From NCBI RefSeq assembly GCF_003385235.1, contig NZ_PQIA01000044.1, forward strand, positions 1 to 59,485: a stretch of 59,485 bases of DNA, read 5' to 3'. Made by a program: the position numbers and the translations under genes. The DNA is from Amycolatopsis circi. Its GTDB lineage: Bacteria; Actinomycetota; Actinomycetes; Mycobacteriales; Pseudonocardiaceae. Position 1 is the stretch's first letter. Each line of letters begins with the position of its first letter. Below the pieces are notes generated by a model, which did not search any database, was not told the DNA's origin, and saw only the letters and a list, made by a program, of their open reading frames with translations. Shown piece by piece: positions 42,811 through 51,565 of the stretch.

Positions 42811-44031
42811 TCAGGAAAGCCGCTCCAGAACCATCGCCATGCCCTGTCCGCCGCCGACGCACATCGTCTCGAGGCCGAACTGCTTGTCGTGGTGCTGCAG
42901 GGAGTTGATCAGCGTCGAGGTGATCCGCGCGCCGGTCATGCCGAACGGGTGGCCGACCGCGATCGCGCCGCCGTTGACGTTCAGCCGGTCCAGGTCGATG
43001 CCAAGGTCGCGGTAGGAGGGAATCACCTGTGCGGCGAACGCCTCGTTGATCTCGACGAGGTCGATGTCCGAAATGGACAGTCCGGCGCGGGACAGCGCCT
43101 GCTTCGACGCCTCGACCGGGCCGTAGCCCATGATCTCCGGCGACAGCCCGGTGACGCCGGTCGACACGACGCGCGCCAGCGGCGTCAGGCCCAGCTCGCG
43201 CGCCTTCGTGTCGGACATGATCACGACAGCCGCCGCGCCGTCGTTGAGCGGGCAGCAGTTGCCCGCGGTGATCCGGCCGTCGGGGCGGAAGACCGGCTTC
43301 AGTCCGGACACGCCTTCGAGCGTCACGCCCGCGCGCGGCCCGTCGTCCTTCGACACGACGGTGCCGTCCGGCAGCGTGACCGGCGTGATGTCCTTGGCCC
43401 AGAAGCCGTCCGCGATGGCCTTCTCGGCGAGGTTCTGCGACCGCACGCCGAACTCGTCCATCTCCTCGCGCGTGACGCCCTTGAGCCGCGCGAGGTTCTC
43501 CGCGGTCTGCCCCATCGCGATGTAGACGTCCGGGAGCTGCCCGTTCTCGCGCGGGTCCTGCCAGCTGTCCGCACCGGACTCGGCGGTGGCCTTGGTGCGC
43601 GCCTCGGCGTCGGCGAACAGCGGGTTGTGCGTGTCCGGCCAGGAGTCGGAGCTGCCCTTGGCGAACCGCGACACGGCCTCGACGCCGGCCGAGATGAAGA
43701 CGTCGCCCTCGCCCGCCTTGATCGCGTGCAGCGCCATCCGGGTGGTCTGCAAGCTGGAGGAGCAGTACCGGGTGATCGTGCAGCCGGGCAGGTGGTCGTA
43801 GCCGAGTTCGACGGCCACCGCGCGGCCCATGTTGAAACCGGACTCGCCGCCGGGCAGGCCGCAGCCGAGCATCAGGTCGTCGATGTCGGCCGGGTCCAGC
43901 TGGGGCACCTTGTCCAGCGCCGCGCGCACCATCTGCACGGCCAGGTCGTCGGGGCGCATCCCGACCAGCGAGCCCTTCCCGGCGCGGCCGATCGGGGAGC
44001 GGGCGGTGGAGACGATGACGGCTTCGGGCAT
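42811..44031 (-). CDS. Thiolase (acetyl-CoA C-acyltransferase)
   Basis: A 406-aa thiolase. The nucleophile Cys is in TRYCSSSLQTTRM (about residue 89), the His in GGAIAVGHPFGMTGAR and the second Cys in MCVGGGQGMA. NEAFA is also present. ATG 44031 has GAGG 11 nt upstream; GTG 44040 is too near the site. The N-terminus (MPEAVIVSTARSPIGRA) resembles the FadA group. It would cleave 3-ketoacyl-CoA in beta-oxidation or run the reverse condensation; no other beta-oxidation gene is adjacent. Confidence 0.9.
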   Translation of the reverse strand: MPEAVIVSTARSPIGRAGKGSLVGMRPDDLAVQMVRAALDKVPQLDPADIDDLMLGCGLPGGESGFNMGRAVAVELGYDHLPGCTITRYCSSSLQTTRMALHAIKAGEGDVFISAGVEAVSRFAKGSSDSWPDTHNPLFADAEARTKATAESGADSWQDPRENGQLPDVYIAMGQTAENLARLKGVTREEMDEFGVRSQNLAEKAIADGFWAKDITPVTLPDGTVVSKDDGPRAGVTLEGVSGLKPVFRPDGRITAGNCCPLNDGAAAVVIMSDTKARELGLTPLARVVSTGVTGLSPEIMGYGPVEASKQALSRAGLSISDIDLVEINEAFAAQVIPSYRDLGIDLDRLNVNGGAIAVGHPFGMTGARITSTLINSLQHHDKQFGLETMCVGGGQGMAMVLERLS

Positions 44032-44151
44032 GACAGACACATCCTCGGGTCGGCGGCGCTAAGCGGTTGCTCACCATCTTGCCGCGTCCGGCGTCCGATC
44101 GAAAGCCGAAGGCGACATGCACCACCTTGCGCCCGTGGGAGGATTTCCGCC

Positions 44152-45054
44152 GTGACAGAGCGCAACCGGGTGTTGTCCACGCGGACGATCGCGTGGTGGG
44201 GGACCGGCATCGTGCTGCTCGCGGCGGTCGCGGCGGCGCTGCTGCTGTGGCTGCTCGGCGGCGGCACCCCGGCGGATTCGTCGCGGCTCGACGCGCTGCG
44301 CACGGCCTCGAGCATCGTCGTCGGGACCGGCGGCGCGGCCGCGCTCCTGCTCGCCGCGCGGCGGCAGCGGTCCGCGGAACTGGATCTGGAACAGAAGGAC
44401 CACGACGCGACCCAGCGCCGGATCACCGACATGTACGGCAAGGCCGCCGACCAGCTCGGCAGCGACAAGGCCCCGGTCCGGCTGGCCGGGCTGTACGCGC
44501 TCGAACGGCTTGCCCAGAGCCACGCGGACCAGCGGCAGACCATCGTCAACGTGCTCTGCGCGTACCTGCGGATGCCGTTGGACGGCACCGACGAAGAGGT
44601 GCAGGTGCGCAAGGCCGCGCAGCGGATCCTGATGCTGCACCTGCGTCCGGGCGGCGGCGACGAGCCGACCGGGTCGTACTGGCCGGACATCGACCTCGAC
44701 TTCTCCGGCGCCCGGCTCGTCGAGCTGACTCTCACCTACTGCCGGATCCGTTCCATCGTCTGTCACAAAACGACGTTCACCGAAGAATCTACGTTTTGTT
44801 ACACCGAATTCCGCACCAAAGCCGATTTCACTGAGGCGGTGTTCGAGAAACGCGCGGACTTCCGCGGCGTCGCCATCGGCGGCGAACGCGACGCATTCCG
44901 CGGCGCGAAGTTCGAACAGCACGCGGAATTCGCCGGGGACGCGGAAGTCCGGCTGGCCGGAGCCCTCGCGAAACCCGGCTACCGCCGCGGCTGGCCCGCC
45001 GGATGGACGGAGGAACCCGGCGACGACGGCTGGCTCCGCGTGGTCCCGCGCTAG
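44152..45054 (+). CDS. Membrane-anchored pentapeptide-repeat protein
   Basis: A 300-aa protein starting at GTG 44152 after GGAGG (9 nt). Two helices near the N-terminus (IVLLAAVAAALLLWLL; SIVVGTGGAAALLLAA) precede a helical cytoplasmic linker. From about residue 180 come imperfect five-residue repeats (DLDFSGARLVELTLTYC, then FTEESTF, CYTEF, KADFTEAVFEKRADF). This pattern is common in actinobacterial proteins of unknown role. The repeats are short, so a DNA-gyrase-protecting function is not suggested. Confidence 0.75.
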   Translation: MTERNRVLSTRTIAWWGTGIVLLAAVAAALLLWLLGGGTPADSSRLDALRTASSIVVGTGGAAALLLAARRQRSAELDLEQKDHDATQRRITDMYGKAADQLGSDKAPVRLAGLYALERLAQSHADQRQTIVNVLCAYLRMPLDGTDEEVQVRKAAQRILMLHLRPGGGDEPTGSYWPDIDLDFSGARLVELTLTYCRIRSIVCHKTTFTEESTFCYTEFRTKADFTEAVFEKRADFRGVAIGGERDAFRGAKFEQHAEFAGDAEVRLAGALAKPGYRRGWPAGWTEEPGDDGWLRVVPR

Positions 45055-45075
45055 CCGGTCCGGCACCCGGCTGTT

Positions 45076-45081
45076 TAGGCT
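45076..45081 (+). promoter_or_regulatory. -10 box TAGGCT, leaderless start of the CBS gene
   Basis: TAGGCT ends 6 nt before GTG 45088 and no ribosome site is present, fitting transcription from the start codon. Confidence 0.5.
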
Positions 45082-45087
45082 GGTCGC

Positions 45088-46458
45088 GTGGAGTACGCAG
45101 AACACATCGTGGACCTCGTGGGCAACACCCCGCTGGTCAAGCTGAATTCGCTTACGCGGGGGCTCAAGCCGCTCGTGCTCGCCAAGGTCGAGTACGTCAA
45201 CCCGGGCGGCAGCGTGAAGGACCGGATCGCGCTGCGGATGATCGAGGCCGCCGAGGCCTCCGGAGAGCTGCGGCCCGGCGGCACGATCGTGGAGCCCACC
45301 TCGGGCAACACCGGGGTCGGGCTCGCCATGGTCGCCCAGCGCAAGGGCTACCAGTGCGTGTTCGTCTGCCCGGACAAGGTGAGCGAGGACAAGCGCAACG
45401 TGCTGCGCGCGTACGGTGCCCGCGTCGTCGTGTGCCCCACCGCGGTCGCGCCCGAGCACCCCGACTCGTACTACAACGTGTCCGACCGGCTCGTCCGCGA
45501 GATCGAGGGCGCCTGGAAGCCCAACCAGTACGCCAACCCGGAGAACCCGGCCAGCCACTACCACTCCACCGGCCCGGAGATCTGGAAGCAGACCGACGGG
45601 AAGATCACGCACTTCGTCGCGGGCGTCGGCACCGGCGGCACGATCTCCGGCACCGGTCAGTTCCTGAAGGAGGTCAGCGACGGCCGCGTCCAGGTCGTCG
45701 GGGCTGATCCGGAGGGCTCGGTGTACTCCGGCGGCAGCGGACGGCCGTACCTGGTCGAGGGCGTCGGCGAGGACTTCTGGCCGGAGACCTACGACCGGAA
45801 CGTCGCGGACCAGATCATCCCGATCAGCGACGCGCATTCCTTCGAGACCACGCGCCGGCTCGCGACGGAAGAAGGCCTGCTCGTCGGCGGTTCGTGCGGG
45901 ATGGCCGTGGCCGCCGCGCTGAAGCTGGCCGAGAACCTGACCGAGGACGACGTCGTGGTCGTGCTGCTGCCCGACGGCGGCCGCGGCTACCTCACCAAGG
46001 TTTTCAACGACGCCTGGATGTCGTCCTACGGCTTCCTCCCGCCGGATTCCTCCGGCGCGACGGTCGGCGACGTGCTCACCCGCAAGTCCGGCGCGCTGCC
46101 CAGCCTCGTGCACTCGCATCCGAACGAGACGGTCGCCGAAGCGGTGGCCATCCTGTCGGAATTCGGCGTGAGCCAGATGCCCGTCGTCAGCGCCGAACCG
46201 CCGGTCATGGCCGCCGAGGTGGTCGGCGCGGTCAACGAGCGCGACCTGCTCGACGCGCTGTTCACCGGCAAGGCCCAGCTCGCCGACCGGCTGGAGACGC
46301 ACATGTCGCCGCCGCTGCCGACGATCGGGGCCGGCGAACAGGTGAGCGCCGCGATGAAGGCGCTCGAAGGGGCCGACGGCGCTCTGGTGCTGATCGACGG
46401 CAAGCCGGCGGGCGTCGTCACCAGGCACGATTTGCTCGCGTTCCTCGCGGGCCGATAG
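45088..46458 (+). CDS. cbs: Cystathionine beta-synthase with CBS domain pair
   Basis: A 456-aa PLP enzyme. The PLP lysine is in GGSVKDRIAL (about residue 44), the phosphate loops are TSGNTGVGLAM and GTGGTISGTG. After the catalytic domain (to about 325) two CBS domains follow (VGDVLTRKSGALPSLVHS, then ETHMSPPLPTIGAGEQ), which usually sense adenosyl compounds. It condenses homocysteine with serine. With the gamma-synthase at 49,668 it covers transsulfuration, though direction in the cell depends on enzymes outside the window. Confidence 0.92.
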   Translation: MEYAEHIVDLVGNTPLVKLNSLTRGLKPLVLAKVEYVNPGGSVKDRIALRMIEAAEASGELRPGGTIVEPTSGNTGVGLAMVAQRKGYQCVFVCPDKVSEDKRNVLRAYGARVVVCPTAVAPEHPDSYYNVSDRLVREIEGAWKPNQYANPENPASHYHSTGPEIWKQTDGKITHFVAGVGTGGTISGTGQFLKEVSDGRVQVVGADPEGSVYSGGSGRPYLVEGVGEDFWPETYDRNVADQIIPISDAHSFETTRRLATEEGLLVGGSCGMAVAAALKLAENLTEDDVVVVLLPDGGRGYLTKVFNDAWMSSYGFLPPDSSGATVGDVLTRKSGALPSLVHSHPNETVAEAVAILSEFGVSQMPVVSAEPPVMAAEVVGAVNERDLLDALFTGKAQLADRLETHMSPPLPTIGAGEQVSAAMKALEGADGALVLIDGKPAGVVTRHDLLAFLAGR

Positions 46459-46573
46459 CTCCAACCTCGCGGCTGCCGGCCGGGGCGTCTGCGCGCGTCC
46501 TGGCCGGGCATCCGATAGCGTTACGGCCGAATAGAACTTTTTCGCGTCCTCGTCAAGGGGGTTCAAGACCCAC

Positions 46574-48037
46574 ATGAGTGCTCCGCAGCCACCGAACCAG
46601 CCCTGGGACGGCGGACAGCAGCCGCCGCAGGGCCCTTCGAGTGGTCCTACACCGCAGCAGGACAGTCCCTTCGGCGCGTCGGAGCCGACCCAGGTGGTCC
46701 AGCCGGGCCAGCCGCAGCAGCCTTCCCACGGGGGCGGCGCGTTCGGCGACACCCCGGAACCGACGCAGGTCGTGCAGCCGGGACAGCCGGCCGACGCGAA
46801 CGCCACCCAGGTGGTCAACCCCGTGAGCGCCGAGGGCAACGCCGAGTCGACGCAGCTGGTTCCGCCGAGCCAGCAGCCGCAGAACATCCCGTACGCCCCG
46901 CCGCCGAGCGCCGCGGACAACCCGGCCGCGGTCGCCGGGTTCGGCGCCCCGCAGGGCTTCGGGCAGCCGGGCCAGCCCGGGCAGCCGGGTCAGCCGCCGC
47001 AGGGCTTCGGCCAGCCGGGCGGGTACGACCAGGGCGGCTTCGGCGGCCCGCCGCAGGGCGCGTTCGGCCAGCCCGGACAGCCGGGTCAGCCGGGCTTCGG
47101 CCAGCCCGCCCCGTTCGGCGCGTCCCCCGCGGCGTCCTCTTCGGGCGGCGGCAACGCGCTGTACGGCTACATCGCCGGCGGCGTCGTCGCGTTGCTCGGC
47201 CTGATCTCGCTGATCGTCGCGTTCAGCTACATGAGCGACACCAGCGACTACTCGACGATGTACAACAGCTCGAGCCGCTACCAGAAGCTGTTCGACGAGG
47301 CCGGTCTCGCCTCGCCGGGCACGCTCTGGTTCTACGTGATCATGATCCTGGTCGGCGCGGTCATCGCGCTGGCGGGCGGCGTCGCGCTGGCGCTCGCCTC
47401 CCGCGCGGCCGTGATGCGCAAGCTCGCTCCGATCGGCGTGCTCGTCGGCGGCGTGCTGTTGCTGCTGTTCTCGATCCTGGCGAAGACCGGGACCTCGGTC
47501 AGCAGTTCCTTCGTCGACAAGTACGGCGGCAGCGGATCGAGCGCGACGAGCGGCGGCGGCATGCTGACGCTGATCCTCGGCATCATCATCCTGATCGTCG
47601 GCGTGGTCGCGATCATCCCGGCCACCTCGCAGTACGTCGGCCTCGGTTCGTCCTCGGGCAACGCGGGCGGCCCCGGCGGTCCCGGCGGACCGCAGCAGCC
47701 GGGCGGTTTCGGCGGCGGACAGCCGGGCTACGGCCAGCCGCAGGGCGGCGGCTTCCCGCCTCCCGGCGGACCCAACCCGGCCAGCGGGGGCTTCCCGCAG
47801 CCGGGCGGGCAGAACCCGGGCAGCGGCGCGAACCCGCAGCCGGGCTTCGGGCAGCAGCCGCCTCCCGGCTACGGCCAGCAGCCGGGCTACGGCCAGCCGG
47901 GACAGCAGCCGGGCTACGGCCAGCCGCCGCAGCAGCCGGGCGGTTTCGGCCAGCCGGGCCAGTACCCGCCGCCGGGCGGGCAGCAGCCGCCTCCGGGCTA
48001 CGGCCAGCCGGGACAGCAGCAGCCGCCGCAGTGGTGA
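46574..48037 (+). CDS. Pro/Gln/Gly-rich tetraspan membrane protein with TQVV motifs
   Basis: A 487-aa protein. Residues 1-190 and 360-487 are low-complexity tails rich in P, Q, G (repeated GYGQP and GQPGQP). Four helices lie between (YIAGGVVALLGLISLIVAF; WFYVIMILVGAVIALAGG; IGVLVGGVLLLLFSIL; LTLILGIIILIVGVVAII). The first tail has EPTQVVQPGQP twice, ATQVVNP and STQLVPP. Threonine followed by Q and hydrophobic residues is the sort of site used by PknA/PknB kinases and read by FHA domains. ATG 46574. A cell-envelope role under kinase control is inference. Confidence 0.7.
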   Translation: MSAPQPPNQPWDGGQQPPQGPSSGPTPQQDSPFGASEPTQVVQPGQPQQPSHGGGAFGDTPEPTQVVQPGQPADANATQVVNPVSAEGNAESTQLVPPSQQPQNIPYAPPPSAADNPAAVAGFGAPQGFGQPGQPGQPGQPPQGFGQPGGYDQGGFGGPPQGAFGQPGQPGQPGFGQPAPFGASPAASSSGGGNALYGYIAGGVVALLGLISLIVAFSYMSDTSDYSTMYNSSSRYQKLFDEAGLASPGTLWFYVIMILVGAVIALAGGVALALASRAAVMRKLAPIGVLVGGVLLLLFSILAKTGTSVSSSFVDKYGGSGSSATSGGGMLTLILGIIILIVGVVAIIPATSQYVGLGSSSGNAGGPGGPGGPQQPGGFGGGQPGYGQPQGGGFPPPGGPNPASGGFPQPGGQNPGSGANPQPGFGQQPPPGYGQQPGYGQPGQQPGYGQPPQQPGGFGQPGQYPPPGGQQPPPGYGQPGQQQPPQW

Positions 48038-48052
48038 GCCGCTGAATTTCCG

Positions 48053-48090
48053 CGAAGGGCGCCTCCGTCTCCCGACGGCGGCGCCCTTCG
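48053..48090 (+). terminator. Rho-independent terminator
   Basis: CGAAGGGCGCCTCCGTC (48053-48069) pairs with 48074-48090 with one mismatch and a 4-nt loop; TCGTTTCC follows. Confidence 0.8.
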
Positions 48091-48264
48091 TCGTTTCCGG
48101 TCCGTTCTTCGCCGGATTCGCGGAAAGGTGGTGGGCTTTTCCCGGCCGTTCCGGCAGCCGGGGGAATTGCACCGCCCATGCGCTCTCGCCGGTCCCCAAC
48201 CGCGCATTTCCGGGCTAGGGTGAGCGCCGTCCGAATCGCCTTCCCAGCCCGAGGGGGACCTCCT

Positions 48265-48810
48265 GTGAGCGGCCTGCACGGACTTCCGGCACGGCAGCGG
48301 GAACGGGAATCCTCCGCGGCGGATCCGGCGCCGTACCGGCCGAACGGGAGCACCGCGATCGCCGCCGGGCTGTTCGGTCTCGTCGCCGCCGCGACGTCCG
48401 GCTACCTTCCGGCACGGCTGTTCCTCGACATTCCTTCCGGCTTCAGCCTCGGCGATCTTTCCCCGCTGACGCTCGCCGACCTCGCCGCGTACCTGGGCGC
48501 TTCTCTGGTGTTGCTGCTCGGTGCGATCGCGACCTTTTTCCGTGCGACAGCAGGAGCGGTACTGCTGATCGCGGGCGCGTTGCTCGCTCTCGGCGCACTT
48601 CTGCTGGAGCCTGCGCTGGGCGGTTCCCCGGCTTACGCCGAGTACTTCCGGACGCTGGTGCGGTTCGAGAATTTCGCCGCGCTAGACCGCGTAGCACTGG
48701 CGGCCGCGGTGCTGCTGGCACTCGTGCTGGCGGGCTTGCCGCGAACCTTCGGCTACCTGCGTCATCGCGCACCCGCCGTGCCTGCTTCGTCACCGTCGCG
48801 ACAATGGTAA
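48265..48810 (+). CDS. Tetraspan membrane protein of unknown function
   Basis: A 181-aa protein. GTG 48265 follows GAGGGGG at 7 nt. A basic/hydrophilic N-terminal tail of about 30 residues ends in PNGSTAIAAG, the same start of the first helix as in the protein at 48,896 (PNGATAIIAG). Four helices follow. The shared motif suggests distant homology between the two neighbours. No catalytic residue is apparent. Confidence 0.65.
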   Translation: MSGLHGLPARQRERESSAADPAPYRPNGSTAIAAGLFGLVAAATSGYLPARLFLDIPSGFSLGDLSPLTLADLAAYLGASLVLLLGAIATFFRATAGAVLLIAGALLALGALLLEPALGGSPAYAEYFRTLVRFENFAALDRVALAAAVLLALVLAGLPRTFGYLRHRAPAVPASSPSRQW

Positions 48811-48895
48811 ATCCGCCCCGAAAACCGGGTGGGCCTGGCACGATACAGGCATTCCACTCGCCGTCCGGCGGGAACAGATACACCGAGGACTCCCC

Positions 48896-49564
48896 GTGAC
48901 CTACCCCCAGAACCCGCAGGGCCAGCCCCAGCAGCCGCAGAGCGGCCCGATTCCCGGCCAGCCCTACCCGGCGAGCCAGCCGACGCCGGCGCAGCCGTAC
49001 CCGGGCGCGCCGCAGCAGCCGTTCGCTCCGCCTGCCGCGGGCCAGCCGTACCCGGCTTACCCGGGCGGCCCTGGCGTGTACCAGCAGAAACCGAACGGCG
49101 CGACCGCGATCATCGCCGGGATCCTCGCGATCCTCGGCGGCATTTTCGCGATCATCGGGGTCATCGCCTCGGTCGTGGTGATCTCGAACGTCCACGAGAC
49201 GCCCTGGCAGTTCTACCTGACGCTGGTCGTCGACGCGGTGCTCGTCGGCCTGCTGTTCTACGGCGGGATCGGCCTGTTCCTGCACAAGGCGTCCGCGCGG
49301 CTGTGCACGATCATCGGCTGCGGGCTGACGATCGCGCTCGGGATCGTGTCGGCTGTCGTCTTCTCCGCCGCGACGTCGGGTCTCCACAGCTCCAGCAGCA
49401 GCGCGCAGATCCTGGGCGCGGGCATCGGCGGTGCCCTGCTCGGGCTGATCCCGCCGGTCGCGACCCTGGTGCTGGCGATCGTGAAGCCGACCGCCGACTG
49501 GGTCAACTACCGTCCGGGCGCGCCCGCTCAGCAGGGCGCGTACCCGCCGCCGCAGAGCTGGTGA
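48896..49564 (+). CDS. Pro/Gln-tailed tetraspan membrane protein
   Basis: A 222-aa protein, GTG 48896 after GAGGAC. Residues 1-65 are Pro/Gln/Tyr rich (QPYPA and GAPQQP units), then PNGATAIIAGILAILGG begins the first of four helices. A short Pro-rich end follows. The layout (tail plus four helices) resembles DUF4190-like actinobacterial proteins. Together with the two genes upstream it forms a run of similar proteins, perhaps from old duplications. Confidence 0.65.
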   Translation: MTYPQNPQGQPQQPQSGPIPGQPYPASQPTPAQPYPGAPQQPFAPPAAGQPYPAYPGGPGVYQQKPNGATAIIAGILAILGGIFAIIGVIASVVVISNVHETPWQFYLTLVVDAVLVGLLFYGGIGLFLHKASARLCTIIGCGLTIALGIVSAVVFSAATSGLHSSSSSAQILGAGIGGALLGLIPPVATLVLAIVKPTADWVNYRPGAPAQQGAYPPPQSW

Positions 49565-49570
49565 CCGCGG

Positions 49571-49601
49571 GGCTGCCGGTGCGGGTTTTGTACCGGCAGC
49601 C
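49571..49601 (+). terminator. Hairpin terminator
   Basis: GGCTGCCGGT pairs with ACCGGCAGCC across an 11-nt loop that itself holds TTTT; located 6 nt after the upstream stop. Confidence 0.65.
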
Positions 49602-49654
49602 TCTCCCGCATGGTGAGTTGCCTCCCAGCTGATGGGATTGTCGGGGGTGCCCCG

Positions 49655-49660
49655 TACCCT
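49655..49660 (+). promoter_or_regulatory. -10 box TACCCT, leaderless start of metB-like gene
   Basis: TACCCT ends 7 nt before ATG 49668, without a ribosome site, as at the two other leaderless genes in this window. Confidence 0.45.
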
Positions 49661-49667
49661 GGGAACC

Positions 49668-50825
49668 ATGGCCGACGACTACTCCGTCCTGGGTTTTGAA
49701 ACACGCGCGATCCACGCCGGGCAGCAGCCCGATCCCCGCACGGGTGCCGTCATCGTGCCGATTTACCAGACGTCCACGTACGCGCAGGACGGCGTGGGCG
49801 GCACCCGCGAGGGCGGCTACGAGTACTCGCGCACCGCGAACCCCACGCGGACCGCGCTGGAGGAAGCCCTCGCTTCGCTTGAGGGCGCCCGGCACACGCT
49901 GGCGTTCGCGTCCGGAATGGCCGCGTCCGACGCGGTGCTGCGCACGGTCCTGCGCCCCGGCGACCATCTGGTCCTGGGCAATGACGCGTACGGCGGCACG
50001 TTCCGGCTGATCGACAAGGTGCTCAGCCTGTGGGGTGTCGAGCACACGGTCGCGGACCTGAGCCGCATCGACGACGTACGGGCCGCGATGCGTCCGGAAA
50101 CCAAGCTGATCTGGTGCGAGTCGCCGACCAACCCGCTGCTGGGCATCGCCGACATCGCCGCGCTCGCTGGCGCCGCCCACGACGCGGGCGCACGGCTGGT
50201 CGTGGACAACACCTTCGCGACGCCGTACCTGCAGACCCCGCTGGCCCTCGGCGCGGACATCGTGGTGCACTCGACCACCAAGTACCTGGGCGGCCACTCA
50301 GACGTCGTCGGCGGTGCGGTCGTCACCAACGAGGACGAACTGCGCGAGCAGCTCTTCTACCTGCGCAACGCCGCCGGTGCCGTCCCCGGCCCGTTCGACG
50401 CGTGGCTGACCCTGCGCGGTCTCAAGACGCTGGCCCTGCGGATGGAACGGCACAGCGACAACGCGGATCTGGTCGCCCGCACCCTGGCGAAGCACCCGAA
50501 GGTCACCAAGGTTTATTACCCCGGCCTCCCGGAACACCCCGGCCACGAGGCAGCGGCGAAGCAGATGCGCCGCTTCGGCGGAATGGTGTCGTTCCGCGTG
50601 GCGGGTGGCGAGGAAGCCGCGCTGGAGGTCGCTTCCCGCACGAAGCTGTTCGTGCTGGCGGAGTCGCTCGGCGGCATCGAAAGCCTGATCGAGCACCCGG
50701 GGAAGATGACCCACGCCTCGACGGCAGGCTCGACGCTGCAGGTCCCGGAAGACTTGATCCGGCTCTCGGTCGGCATCGAGGACGGCCGCGATCTGGTGGC
50801 GGACCTTACGCAGGCGCTGGGCTGA
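49668..50825 (+). CDS. metB: Cystathionine gamma-synthase
   Basis: A 385-aa Cys/Met-metabolism PLP enzyme. The PLP lysine is in HSTTKYLGGHSD, the substrate loop in YEYSRTANPTRTALE and the anchoring Arg region in STAGSTLQVPEDLIRLSVGIED. The N-terminus FETRAIHAGQQPDPRTGAV fits gamma-synthases; gamma-lyases are very close, so the reaction (O-acyl-homoserine plus cysteine to cystathionine, or the reverse cleavage) cannot be fixed by sequence alone. Proximity of cystathionine beta-synthase supports a transsulfuration role. Confidence 0.88.
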   Translation: MADDYSVLGFETRAIHAGQQPDPRTGAVIVPIYQTSTYAQDGVGGTREGGYEYSRTANPTRTALEEALASLEGARHTLAFASGMAASDAVLRTVLRPGDHLVLGNDAYGGTFRLIDKVLSLWGVEHTVADLSRIDDVRAAMRPETKLIWCESPTNPLLGIADIAALAGAAHDAGARLVVDNTFATPYLQTPLALGADIVVHSTTKYLGGHSDVVGGAVVTNEDELREQLFYLRNAAGAVPGPFDAWLTLRGLKTLALRMERHSDNADLVARTLAKHPKVTKVYYPGLPEHPGHEAAAKQMRRFGGMVSFRVAGGEEAALEVASRTKLFVLAESLGGIESLIEHPGKMTHASTAGSTLQVPEDLIRLSVGIEDGRDLVADLTQALG

Positions 50826-50990
50826 CTTTTAGCTGGTTGAGGGGGCGCCGGGCTGGCTCCGGTGCCCCGTTCACGGCTTGGCGGGGCCAGCTGACCGGGC
50901 TTCGTCCGAGCGGCAGCCGAATCCGCCGCTGCGGTAAATCCAGGGCGGGATTTCGGCGGAGCTTGTTGCGGTCGATGCGGTCCGTCACGT

Positions 50991-51150
50991 CAATGCCAGG
51001 AACCTAAGCCGCGCGGCTTCAGCACGCCGACCGTCCACAAAGGACGTAACTACCGCCGAAATGCTCGACCAATGCCCAGGTGACCGCTTCCTCGTGGCTG
51101 TGAGGGGAACCCTGAGGGACTCAGAGTCCGTGAAGGTTCCCCTCACGGAC
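50991..51150 (-). mobile_element. Truncated, diverged copy C of the 252-bp element
   Basis: Read on the plus strand it begins CAATGCCAGGAACCTAAG, the terminal repeat with changes, and then follows the complement of element A (ACCGTCCACAAAGGACGT is shared) through the palindrome (51100-51147, now imperfect). The other arm and end are missing. No target duplication. It fills most of the 369-bp gap after metB; the rest of that gap shows nothing I can name. Confidence 0.7.
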
Positions 51151-51194
51151 GACAACTCCGCGCTCGTCATACCCCGCTGGCCAGCAGCCAACTG

Positions 51195-51470
51195 TCAGGG
51201 CTTGCTGTTCTCCTGAGCCGCGTTGGCCTGCCGGGTTCCGGTCGTCGCCGGGAGATCGGTGCCGTTGACGCAGCCGCCGACCAGTTCGATGTGGTTGTCG
51301 TGCCGGATGTACTGGGCGGGGCCGGTGCAGGCGGCCGCCTCGACCGTCGCGAAGGCGGCTCCGGTGAGGGCCACCGCGGACAGGATGCCCGCGGCGAGCG
51401 GCAGCAGACCGGTGCGGGACTGGGCTCGGGACTTCGCCCGGGCGGTGGTCCCGTGCTGCGCGCGTGCCAT
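51195..51470 (-). CDS. Small exported or membrane-anchored protein
   Basis: A 91-aa protein; ATG 51470 has AGGGAG about 7 nt upstream. A basic start (TTARAKSRAQSRTG) precedes one helix (LLPLAAGILSAVALTGAAFA), then an outer part of about 45 residues with two Cys (AAACTGPAQY, VGGCVNGTD), which could form a disulfide. Function unknown. It is divergent from the threonine deaminase gene. Confidence 0.6.
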   Translation of the reverse strand: MARAQHGTTARAKSRAQSRTGLLPLAAGILSAVALTGAAFATVEAAACTGPAQYIRHDNHIELVGGCVNGTDLPATTGTRQANAAQENSKP

Positions 51471-51565
51471 GGTCGCACTCCCTGATCCTGTGTGACTGCC
51501 GTTATCAGAGTACCGGTCCGCCGGGCGGCGCACCCCGGCCGTCCGTCGGTGGCATCATCGGCGCC

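Noticed and set aside
37892..49564. Pro/Gln-tailed membrane proteins as a single operon
   Set aside because: Terminators at 38778, 48053 and 49571 and other gene types between them show separate transcription units.
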